A program made the translations under genes and the position numbers. Shown here in pieces: positions 1 through 5,181 of a stretch of DNA of 6,965 nucleotides (positions are counted from its first letter, which is position 1; every line of letters starts with the position of its first letter). Source of the DNA: an uncultured Angelakisella sp. Lineage in GTDB: Bacteria; Bacillota; Clostridia; Oscillospirales; Ruminococcaceae. Under the pieces are notes generated by a model, which was not told the DNA's origin, searched no databases, and was given only the letters and a program-made list of their open reading frames with translations. The stretch spans positions 1 through 6,965 of the forward strand of contig CANOCD010000058.1 in assembly GCA_947564495.1 (NCBI GenBank), in the 5' to 3' direction.

Positions 1-1
1 C

Positions 2-40
2 ACCAGGCAGATCGAAAATCTGCAAAGAAGAACTGGCTGA
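2..40 (+). CDS. Possible 3' end of an upstream plus-strand gene (partial)
   Basis: One plus-strand frame entering from the left edge reads 12 codons (Thr-Arg-Gln-Ile-Glu-Asn-Leu-Gln-Arg-Arg-Thr-Gly) and stops with TGA at 38-40, seven bases before a strong intrinsic terminator. A stop directly followed by a terminator is what the end of a transcription unit looks like. The other two plus frames are also open here but run through the terminator stem, which makes them less likely. The adjacent AGA AGA codons are unlike the CGG/CGC arginine codons of the neighbouring genes. Twelve residues are too few to name a family, and the segment could instead be untranslated RNA. Confidence 0.3.
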   Translation, partial: TRQIENLQRRTG

Positions 41-46
41 CTTCTG

Positions 47-84
47 TTCCCCGCTCCGCTGCGGGCGGGGAATTTTCTATTTTT
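47..84 (+). terminator. Intrinsic terminator of the gene left of the window
   Basis: An 8-bp stem pairs 47-54 (TTCCCCGC) with 65-72 (GCGGGGAA). A 10-base loop lies between them, and the T-rich tract TTTTCTATTTTT follows on the plus strand. The minus strand has no matching T-run after the stem, so the element acts for plus-strand transcription arriving from outside the window. Confidence 0.7.
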
Positions 85-116
85 GAGGATCGCCAGATGG
101 CATGAGCGGCATAAAA

Positions 117-157
117 GGGCAGGGCAGATCACAGCGGTCTGCCCTGCCCTCTTTTTT
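117..157 (-). terminator. Terminator downstream of pduL, probably bidirectional
   Basis: A perfect 12-bp inverted repeat pairs 117-128 (GGGCAGGGCAGA) with 138-149 (TCTGCCCTGCCC) around a 9-base loop. On the minus strand the stem is followed by TTTTATG, about 30 bases beyond the pduL stop, so it should end the pduL transcript. On the plus strand it is followed by TCTTTTTTG, so it could also catch read-through from the left and protect pduL from antisense transcription. Confidence 0.85.
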
Positions 158-178
158 GCGGCCCTTTTAGCGAAAAAC

Positions 179-754
179 TCAGCCCTTGACGATCTCGCCG
201 TAGACCACGCCGGACATACCGGCGGCGTTGGCCTCGTCGGTGTCGAAGTGGGCGTAGGTGGCGAAGTTGGGGGAGACCCGGACCACCACGTCGCCGAAGA
301 TGGTGGTGCGGTCGGCGGTCTCCACCTTCAGGGAGACGATCTCCTTGTCGGCCACGCCCATGGCGGCGGCGTCCTCGGGGGTGGTGTGGATGTGGCGCTT
401 GGCGGCGATGACGCCCTCCTTGATCTCCACCTCGCCCTTGGGGCCCACCAGCTTGCAGCCGGGGGTGCCGGCGATGTCACCGGATTCCCGGACGGGGGCG
501 GCGACGCCGATGCTCCGGGCGTCGGTGAGGGAGATCTCCACCTGGTCGGCCTTGCGGCAGGGGCCCAGGATGGAAACGCCGGAGAGGGTCCGCTTGGGGC
601 CTACCACGTCGATGCGCTCGGCGCAGGCGAACTGCCCGGGCTGGGAGAGGTCCTTCTTGGGGGTCAGGGCGGCGCCTTTGCCGAAGAGGATCTCCAGGGT
701 CTCCTGGGTGACGTGGACGTGACGGGCGGAAGTTTCGATCTGTACCTTAGCCAT
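179..754 (-). CDS. pduL: Phosphate propanoyltransferase/phosphotransacetylase, PduL family (no encapsulation peptide)
   Basis: PduL interconverts acyl-CoA plus phosphate with acyl-phosphate plus CoA. It is a zinc enzyme unrelated in fold to Pta. The 191-residue product carries the family's histidine motifs: RHVHVT at 11-16, RHIHTTPEDA at 120-129 and HFDTDEANAAG at 169-179, with H12, H14, H121, H123 and H169 as likely metal or active-site residues. GPCRKADQVEIS at 65-76 matches the family core between the two PTAC halves. The start at 754 is preferred because GGAGGT at 765-770 lies 10 bases upstream. An in-frame ATG at 770-772 overlaps that Shine-Dalgarno sequence and would add only six residues. 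The protein begins directly with the catalytic domain and lacks the N-terminal extension that targets PduL into microcompartments. No shell genes are nearby, so a cytosolic role in acetyl-phosphate formation is likely. No acetate kinase gene is in the window. Confidence 0.93.
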   Translation of the reverse strand: MAKVQIETSARHVHVTQETLEILFGKGAALTPKKDLSQPGQFACAERIDVVGPKRTLSGVSILGPCRKADQVEISLTDARSIGVAAPVRESGDIAGTPGCKLVGPKGEVEIKEGVIAAKRHIHTTPEDAAAMGVADKEIVSLKVETADRTTIFGDVVVRVSPNFATYAHFDTDEANAAGMSGVVYGEIVKG

Positions 755-764
755 GATTCTGTGT

Positions 765-770
765 ACCTCC
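765..770 (-). promoter_or_regulatory. Shine-Dalgarno site deciding the pduL start
   Basis: GGAGGT on the minus strand sits 10 bases before the ATG at 754. The alternative ATG at 772 shares its G with this site and has no comparable site of its own, so translation most likely begins at 754. Confidence 0.7.
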
Positions 771-815
771 ATTTTGTCGTTTTCTAGGGGAAACCGGGGA
801 TGACCTTACCTTTTT

Positions 816-843
816 ATTTTACCACATACCGGGAAATTTGCAA
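816..843 (-). promoter_or_regulatory. Promoter of pduL (extended -10)
   Basis: On the minus strand, TTGCAA (838-843) as a -35 element is separated by 16 bases from TAAAAT (816-821). That -10 hexamer differs from TATAAT at one position and is preceded by TGG, an extended -10 TGn motif. Transcription would start near 809, leaving a leader of about 55 bases before the ATG at 754. This is called by motif alone. Confidence 0.6.
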
Positions 844-847
844 CTGT

Positions 848-860
848 TTTCTCCGGGAAA
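848..860. promoter_or_regulatory. Imperfect copy of a 13-nt palindrome (candidate operator)
   Basis: TTTCTCCGGGAAA differs by one base from the perfect palindrome at 929-941. It lies just upstream of the pduL -35 element (838-843), a position suited to an activator or an upstream operator. No known regulator motif was recognised. Confidence 0.35.
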
Positions 861-878
861 TCCGGGGAATCCGGGGGC
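852..878. repeat. Three tandem 9-nt units
   Basis: TCCGGGAAA (852-860), TCCGGGGAA (861-869) and TCCGGGGGC (870-878) follow one another without gaps. They decay progressively from left to right. The first unit is part of the imperfect palindrome at 848-860. The repeat lies between the two divergent promoters. Confidence 0.6.
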
Positions 879-923
879 AGCTTCCCACCGGGGCGGCGGC
901 GGGAGTTTTTTCTTTCCCCCATC

Positions 924-952
924 TGTTCTTTCCCCGGGAAATGTGCTATACT
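924..952 (+). promoter_or_regulatory. Promoter of the glycosylase-feoAB operon
   Basis: TATACT at 947-952 is a good -10 hexamer with an extended TGC directly before it. At a 17-base spacing the -35 position holds TGTTCT (924-929), a weak match that fits an extended -10 promoter. The start of transcription would be near 959, giving a leader of about 33 bases. The spacer contains the palindrome at 929-941. No other convincing promoter was seen before the terminator at 4553, so this one may serve all four downstream genes. Confidence 0.6.
929..941. promoter_or_regulatory. Perfect 13-nt palindrome in the promoter spacer (candidate operator)
   Basis: TTTCCC-C-GGGAAA is a perfect inverted repeat around one central base. 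It sits between the -35 and -10 positions of the plus-strand promoter, where a bound repressor would block RNA polymerase. It does not resemble the AT-rich Fur box or the usual DtxR/IdeR site. A one-mismatch copy lies 81 bases away at 848-860. Confidence 0.45.
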
Positions 953-979
953 GGTAATCGCCATAAAATGACAGAAGGC

Positions 980-984
980 AGGTG
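980..984 (+). promoter_or_regulatory. Shine-Dalgarno site of the uracil-DNA glycosylase gene
   Basis: AGGTG ends seven bases before the ATG at 992 and ten before the adjacent ATG at 995. The in-frame ATG at 968 has no such site upstream and lies within about ten bases of the predicted transcription start, so 992 is preferred. Confidence 0.55.
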
Positions 985-991
985 TTTTATT

Positions 992-1564
992 ATGATGTAC
1001 GACAACCTGGACGAACTGAGGGCCGCCGCCCTCCAGTGCCAGAACTGCGGGCTCTGCGCCACCCGGCGCAACGTGGTCTTCGGGACCGGGCCGGCGGACG
1101 CCAAGATCCTTCTCATCGGGGAGGGGCCCGGGGAAAACGAGGACAAGCAGGGGGAGCCCTTTGTGGGGCGCAGCGGCCAGCTGCTGGACAAGATGCTGGA
1201 GTACGCCGGGCTCTCCCGGAAGAAGAACGTCTACATCGCCAACATGGTCAAGTGCCGCCCGCCCCAGAACCGTGACCCCGCCCCGGACGAGATCGAGGCC
1301 TGCCTGGGGTGGCTGCGGAACCAGACCGCCATCCTCCGCCCGGCCATCATCATCTGCGTGGGGCGCATTGCGGCCATCAGCCTCATCCGCAAGGACTTTA
1401 AGGTCACCAAGGAACACGGGCAGTTCATCGACAAAAACGGCACTTTGATGATGGGGACCTTCCACCCCGCCGCTCTCCTCCGCAATCCCATGAACAAGCC
1501 CGCCGCCATGGAGGACCTGCTGGGGGCGGCCAGGAAGGCCAAAGAGCTGGGGCTGCCGGTATAA
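992..1564 (+). CDS. Uracil-DNA glycosylase, family 4 ([4Fe-4S] type)
   Basis: This enzyme excises uracil from DNA and starts base-excision repair in the cytoplasm. The 190-residue product has the family 4 layout. Cysteines C16, C19, C88 and C104 are placed to ligate a [4Fe-4S] cluster. The GEGPGENED motif at 43-51 corresponds to the water-activating/uracil-binding loop. QGEPFVGRSGQLLD follows at 53-66, NMVKCRPPQNR at 84-94, and the HPAALLRNP minor-groove loop at 158-166. The length is normal for the family. The frame is open back to 800, but the sequence before 992 holds the promoter and is not coding. The stop is 27 bases before the feoAB start with no terminator between, so the two are probably co-transcribed. 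Family 4 members are sometimes annotated as phage SPO1 DNA polymerase-related proteins. Family assignment is secure. Confidence 0.94.
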   Translation: MMYDNLDELRAAALQCQNCGLCATRRNVVFGTGPADAKILLIGEGPGENEDKQGEPFVGRSGQLLDKMLEYAGLSRKKNVYIANMVKCRPPQNRDPAPDEIEACLGWLRNQTAILRPAIIICVGRIAAISLIRKDFKVTKEHGQFIDKNGTLMMGTFHPAALLRNPMNKPAAMEDLLGAARKAKELGLPV

Positions 1565-1576
1565 GGGCCATTGTCC

Positions 1577-1583
1577 GGGGGGA
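1577..1583 (+). promoter_or_regulatory. Shine-Dalgarno site of feoAB
   Basis: GGGGGGA ends eight bases before the ATG at 1592. A TTG at 1571 would add seven residues in frame but lies upstream of this site and has no site of its own. Confidence 0.55.
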
Positions 1584-1591
1584 ATGAGAAG

Positions 1592-3937
1592 ATGACACTG
1601 AAGGAACTGGAGGTCGGCGGGAGCGCCGTGGTCACCGCCGTTGGCGGGGAGGGCGCCCTGCGCCAGCACTTTTTGGATATGGGGGTCATCCCCGGGGCCC
1701 GGGTCACGGTGGTGAAGCTGGCCCCCATGGGGGACCCCGTCGAGCTGCGGATACACGGGTACGAGCTGACCCTGCGCCTGGCCGACGCCGCCCAAATCAC
1801 CGTGGAACCCGCCCCGGCCAGGGCCCGGGAGGAACAGAAACCCAAGAAACGGACCCCTCACCCCGGCCTGGGGGAGGAGGGGAAATTCCACCCCAAGGGG
1901 AGCGGCGACCCCCTGCCCCAGGGGACAACGCTCACCTTTGCCCTGGTGGGCAACCAGAACTGCGGCAAGACCACCCTCTTTAACCAGCTCACCGGCTCCA
2001 AGCAGCACGTGGGCAACTTCCCCGGGGTCACGGTGGACCGGAAGGACGGGGCCATCCGGGGCCACGAGGACACCAACATCACCGACCTGCCCGGCATCTA
2101 CTCCATGTCCCCCTACTCCAGCGAGGAACTGGTCTCCCGGGACTTCGTTTTGGGGGAGGCCCCCCGGGGCATCATCAACATCGTGGACGCCACCAACATC
2201 GAGCGGAACCTCTACCTCACCATGCAGCTTCTGGAGCTGGACCTCCCCATGGTGGTGGCCCTGAACATGATGGACGAGATGGTCGGCAACGGCGGCGGGG
2301 TGGACGTCAACGCCATGGAGGCCATGCTGGGGGTGCCGGTGGTGCCCATCTCGGCGGCCAAGAACCAGGGGGTGGACGAGCTGGTGAAGCACGCCCTCCA
2401 TGTGGCCAAGTACCAGGAGCGGCCCCTTCGCCAGGACTACTGCGGCCCCGAGGACAACGGCGGGGCGGTCCACCGCTGCCTCCACGCCGTGAGCCACCTC
2501 ATCGAGGACCACGCCAAGCAGGCGGGGCTCCCCATCCGGTTCGCCGCCGGCAAGATCGTGGAGGGGGACCCTCTGATCCTGGAGCGCCTGGACCTGGACC
2601 AGAACGAGAAGGAGCTGCTGGACCACATCGTCCTCCAGCTGGAGAAGGAGCGGGGGCTGGACCGGGCCGCCGCCATGGCGGATATGCGCTTTGCCTACAT
2701 CAAAAGGGTCTGCTCCCGGTGCGTCACCAAGCCCCGGGAGAGCAGGGAGCACATCCGCAGCCAGCAGCTGGACCGGGTCCTCACCGGGAAATACACCGCC
2801 ATCCCGGTCTTTATCGCCATCATGGGGCTCACCTTCTGGCTCACCTTCAACGTCATCGGGGCCTGGCTCCAGGAGCTGCTGGCGGCGGGCATCCAGGCCC
2901 TGTCCGCCTGGGCCGACGCCGCCATGACCGCCGCCGGGGTGAACCGGGCGGTCCACGGCCTCATCATCGACGGCATCTTCCAGGGGGTGGGCAGCGTCCT
3001 CAGCTTCATGCCCGTCATCATCACCATGTTCTTCTTCCTCTCCTTTCTGGAGGACAGCGGCTACATCGCCCGGGTGGCCTTCTTTATGGATAAGCTGCTG
3101 CGGAAGATCGGCCTTTCAGGGCGGAGCATCGTCCCCCTTCTCATCGGCTTCGGCTGCACCGTCCCCGCCGTCATGTCCACCCGCACCCTCCCCAGCCAGC
3201 GGGACCGGAAGATGACCATCCTCCTCACCCCCTTTATGAGCTGCACCGCAAAGCTGCCCATCTACGCCTTTTTCGTCAGCGTCTTTTTCCCCGGCCAGGG
3301 GGGCCTTGTGATGACCGGGCTTTACCTCCTGGGCATCCTTCTGGGCATCCTGGCGGCTCTGGTGTTCAAAAAGACCATGTTCCAAGGGGAGGCGGTGCCC
3401 TTTGTCATGGAGCTGCCCAACTACCGCCTCCCCAGCCTGCGGAACGTCCTCCAGCTGCTGTGGGAAAAGGCCAAGGACTTCCTCCAGCGGGCCTTTTCGG
3501 TGATCCTTGTGGCCACCATCGTGGTCTGGTTCCTCCAGAGCTTCGACTTCCACCTTGACCTGGTCACCGATTCCCGCTACAGCATCCTGGCCTCCATCGC
3601 TGGATGGCTGGCCCCCCTCTTCACCCCCCTGGGGCTGGGGGACTGGCGGATCTGCACCTCCCTCATCAGCGGGTTTATGGCCAAGGAAAGCGTCGTCTCG
3701 GTGCTGGAGGTCCTCTACGACAGCCAGGGGGGCGTGGCGGCGGCCATGTCCGCCCTGGAGGCGGCCTCCCTCCTGGTGTTCAGCCTCCTTTACACCCCCT
3801 GCGTGGCGGCCATCGGCTCCATCAAGCGGGAGCTGGGCCGGAAGTGGGCCCTCTACGTGGTGTTGTGGCAGTGCGCTATCGCCTGGGCGGCGGCTTTTCT
3901 GGCACGGCTCGTCGGCCTGGCCCTGGGGCTGGGATAA
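1592..3937 (+). CDS. feoB: Ferrous iron transporter, FeoA-FeoB fusion
   Basis: This is the inner-membrane Fe(II) importer with its FeoA partner fused to the N-terminus (781 residues). Residues 1-75 are an SH3-like FeoA domain (GVIPGARVTVVKLAPMGDP at 31-49). A Pro/Lys/Arg-rich linker follows to about 113. The G domain shows G1 GNQNCGKT (120-127), G2 NFPGVTVD (142-149), G3 DLPG (165-168), G4 NMMD (225-228) and G5 SAAKN (254-258). A helical GDI-like region runs to about 395, including CSRC at 374-377. The membrane part (about 401-775) carries both Gate signatures: GFGCTVPAVMSTRTL at 519-533 with MSCTAKLPIY at 549-558, and SLLYTPCVAAIGSIK at 731-745. All key motifs are intact and no frameshift is seen. 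The stop overlaps the ribosome binding site of the next gene. Since the ORF contains both domains, feoAB is an equally good name. Confidence 0.96.
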   Translation: MTLKELEVGGSAVVTAVGGEGALRQHFLDMGVIPGARVTVVKLAPMGDPVELRIHGYELTLRLADAAQITVEPAPARAREEQKPKKRTPHPGLGEEGKFHPKGSGDPLPQGTTLTFALVGNQNCGKTTLFNQLTGSKQHVGNFPGVTVDRKDGAIRGHEDTNITDLPGIYSMSPYSSEELVSRDFVLGEAPRGIINIVDATNIERNLYLTMQLLELDLPMVVALNMMDEMVGNGGGVDVNAMEAMLGVPVVPISAAKNQGVDELVKHALHVAKYQERPLRQDYCGPEDNGGAVHRCLHAVSHLIEDHAKQAGLPIRFAAGKIVEGDPLILERLDLDQNEKELLDHIVLQLEKERGLDRAAAMADMRFAYIKRVCSRCVTKPRESREHIRSQQLDRVLTGKYTAIPVFIAIMGLTFWLTFNVIGAWLQELLAAGIQALSAWADAAMTAAGVNRAVHGLIIDGIFQGVGSVLSFMPVIITMFFFLSFLEDSGYIARVAFFMDKLLRKIGLSGRSIVPLLIGFGCTVPAVMSTRTLPSQRDRKMTILLTPFMSCTAKLPIYAFFVSVFFPGQGGLVMTGLYLLGILLGILAALVFKKTMFQGEAVPFVMELPNYRLPSLRNVLQLLWEKAKDFLQRAFSVILVATIVVWFLQSFDFHLDLVTDSRYSILASIAGWLAPLFTPLGLGDWRICTSLISGFMAKESVVSVLEVLYDSQGGVAAAMSALEAASLLVFSLLYTPCVAAIGSIKRELGRKWALYVVLWQCAIAWAAAFLARLVGLALGLG

Positions 3938-3949
3938 GGAGGGATCGTT

Positions 3950-4408
3950 ATGACCAAGGTAAAATTTTATGACACCGTGGCGGATGACCTTCTGGGCTTT
4001 GTGGTCATCGCCGCCCGGACCCGGGAGGGCTGGGTCCTTTGCCGGCACCGGGACCGGGATACCTACGAGCTGCCCGGCGGCCACCGGGAGCCGGGGGAAG
4101 CCATCCTGGCCGCCGCCAAGCGGGAACTGTGGGAGGAGACCGGGGCGGTGGACTTTTCCATCGAGCCGGTCTGCGCCTACTCGGTCCAGGGGGAGCTGGG
4201 AGCGGGGCGGCGGTCGGAGGAAACGACCTTCGGGATGGTGTACTTTGCCGAGATCTTCTCCCAGGAAGAACTTCGCCACGAGATCGCCCAGCTGCTGGTC
4301 ACCTGCCGCCTGCCGGACCGCTGGACCTACCCCCAGGTCCACCCGCCGATCCTGGCGGAGGTCCAAAGGCGGGGGCATTTCCCCAAGGAAGGGGCGCTGC
4401 CAGAATGA
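3950..4408 (+). CDS. NUDIX hydrolase, possibly YtkD-like nucleotide-sanitising type
   Basis: NUDIX enzymes hydrolyse nucleoside diphosphates linked to another moiety and need a divalent cation. The 152-residue product has a perfect NUDIX box at 44-66: G44, E50, then R58-E59-L60-W61-E62-E63-T64-G65-A66, with E59, E62 and E63 as metal ligands. YELPGG at 39-44 leads into it, as in MutT-type pyrophosphohydrolases. The overall pattern recalls Firmicutes YtkD-like proteins (8-oxo-dGTPase/RNA pyrophosphohydrolase), but substrate cannot be read from the box, so no symbol is given. AAGGAGGG at 3936-3943 is an almost ideal ribosome binding site overlapping the feoAB stop. The end overlaps the start of the small Cys-rich gene by 4 bases (ATGA), implying translational coupling. 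It therefore sits inside the Feo gene set. Confidence 0.92.
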   Translation: MTKVKFYDTVADDLLGFVVIAARTREGWVLCRHRDRDTYELPGGHREPGEAILAAAKRELWEETGAVDFSIEPVCAYSVQGELGAGRRSEETTFGMVYFAEIFSQEELRHEIAQLLVTCRLPDRWTYPQVHPPILAEVQRRGHFPKEGALPE

Positions 4409-4545
4409 GTGTCCTGGACTACGCCCTCCTGGGGCTTATTGCCCTGGCGGTGTTCTTTGCTCTCCGGCAGATCAGACGGACCAAGGGCCGGTGCGGCGGG
4501 GCCTGCGGGCAATGCTCCGAAAACTGCCCTCACAGAAGATCGTAA
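4405..4545 (+). CDS. FeoB-associated Cys-rich membrane protein
   Basis: This is a 46-residue protein. Residues 5-20 form one hydrophobic membrane helix (DYALLGLIALAVFFAL). A basic stretch (RQIRRTKGR, 21-29) marks the cytoplasmic side by the positive-inside rule. A short tail follows with four cysteines, C30, C34, C37 and C41, in a C-x3-C-x2-C-x3-C arrangement. This architecture matches the small Cys-rich proteins commonly encoded next to clostridial feoB (the 'FeoB-associated Cys-rich membrane protein' family). A role in handling Fe(II) at the cytoplasmic mouth of FeoB or in assembling the transporter is inferred; the biochemical function is unsettled. The ATG overlaps the NUDIX stop as ATGA, and AAGGAAGGGG at 4385-4394 provides the ribosome binding site. 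The strong terminator begins eight bases after the stop. Confidence 0.85.
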   Translation: MSVLDYALLGLIALAVFFALRQIRRTKGRCGGACGQCSENCPHRRS

Positions 4546-4552
4546 CAAAGAG

Positions 4553-4598
4553 AAACCGCCTCCGGCCCTTTTCTTGGGGCAGGAGGCGGTTTTTTGTC
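4553..4598 (+). terminator. Terminator of the feoAB operon, shared with the convergent chr operon
   Basis: An 11-bp stem pairs 4553-4563 (AAACCGCCTCC) with 4582-4592 (GGAGGCGGTTT). It extends by a further 4 bp (4565-4568 with 4577-4580) across one mismatch, and is followed by a T-run on the plus strand. Read on the minus strand, the stem is followed by the less perfect tract TTTCTCTTTG, so it probably also ends the convergent chr transcript, whose last stop is at 4618. Confidence 0.88.
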
Positions 4599-4617
4599 TG
4601 TTCTCTTGCCGGAACCG

Positions 4618-5181
4618 TCAGAATCCCAGCAGGATGCCCACCACCGCCGCGCAGGCGATGTAGGCGATGGGGTGGAGCTTGAACTTCTTGATGGCGGCGA
4701 ACACCAGCACGAAGAACACCAGCTTCTTCAGGTCGAAAAGGTCCAGGATGGCCCCGGTCTGTTTATACAGCTCGGTGCGGAACATGGCCACCTGGGCCAC
4801 GCTGAGGCCCGCCGCAACGATCAGCCCCGTCACGGCGGGACGCAGGCCGTAGAAGGCGGAATCCACCAGCTTGTTGCCACGGAACTTGGTCAGGTACATG
4901 GAGACGACAGACACGATGACCACCGAGGGCAGGACCTCCCCCAGGGTGGCGATGATCCCCCCGGGGATGCCGGCGATGGCGCAGCCCACATAGGTGGCCA
5001 TGTTGATGCCGATGGGCCCCGGGGTGGACTCCGAGATGGCCACCATGTCGGTGATGAGGGAGGGGGGGAACCAGCCGGTGCTCTCCGACAGGTGCTGGAG
5101 GAAGGGGATGGTGGCCATCCCGCCGCCCACGGCGAAGATGCCGATCTGCAAGAACTCCCAGAAAAGCTGAAGGTAGATCAT
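4618..5181 (-). CDS. Chromate transporter (CHR) short-chain protein, second of pair
   Basis: A single-domain CHR-family membrane protein of 187 residues with about five or six hydrophobic segments. It shows the family signatures VGGGMATIP at 18-26, STPGPIGINMATYVG at 52-66 and GLRPAVTGLI at 112-121. Short CHR proteins are encoded in pairs and are thought to work as heterodimers equivalent to one full-length ChrA, which exports chromate by proton coupling. Its start overlaps the stop of the upstream partner by 4 bases (5178-5181). GGGAGGG, about nine bases upstream within the partner gene, is the ribosome binding site, so the two should be made in equal amounts. In an anaerobe the natural substrate may not be chromate. 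Confidence 0.9.
   Translation of the reverse strand: MIYLQLFWEFLQIGIFAVGGGMATIPFLQHLSESTGWFPPSLITDMVAISESTPGPIGINMATYVGCAIAGIPGGIIATLGEVLPSVVIVSVVSMYLTKFRGNKLVDSAFYGLRPAVTGLIVAAGLSVAQVAMFRTELYKQTGAILDLFDLKKLVFFVLVFAAIKKFKLHPIAYIACAAVVGILLGF

Noticed and set aside
1..5. CACCA at the left edge as the 3' end of a tRNA or tmRNA
   Set aside because: Only five bases are visible, so no acceptor stem or T-arm can be checked, and a coding tail ending at 40 explains the segment as well.
83..787. 234-codon plus-strand open frame across pduL
   Set aside because: It runs through the pduL terminator and the whole antisense of pduL, with Gly/Asp/Val-rich low-complexity translation. pduL has the conserved histidine motifs.
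800..991. N-terminal extension of the glycosylase back to position 800 or to the ATG at 968
   Set aside because: The extension covers both divergent promoters and has no family similarity. The ATG at 968 lacks a Shine-Dalgarno site and lies too near the predicted transcription start. AGGTG at 980-984 supports 992.
755..991. Fur box or riboswitch controlling the feo operon
   Set aside because: No AT-rich Fur-like inverted repeat was found. The predicted leader of about 33 bases is too short for an aptamer with an expression platform.
806..2956. 716-codon open frame on the minus strand opposite the glycosylase and feoAB
   Set aside because: Its translation is rich in Gly, Pro, His, Asp and Val with no recognisable domain. 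It is the shadow expected when a GC-rich gene has G/C at nearly every third position. Both plus-strand genes beneath it have intact family motifs.
3116..4378. 420-codon open frame on the minus strand opposite feoAB and the NUDIX gene
   Set aside because: Same low-complexity Gly/Asp/His/Pro composition and no ribosome binding site or domain. It is antisense to conserved FeoB Gate motifs and the NUDIX box.
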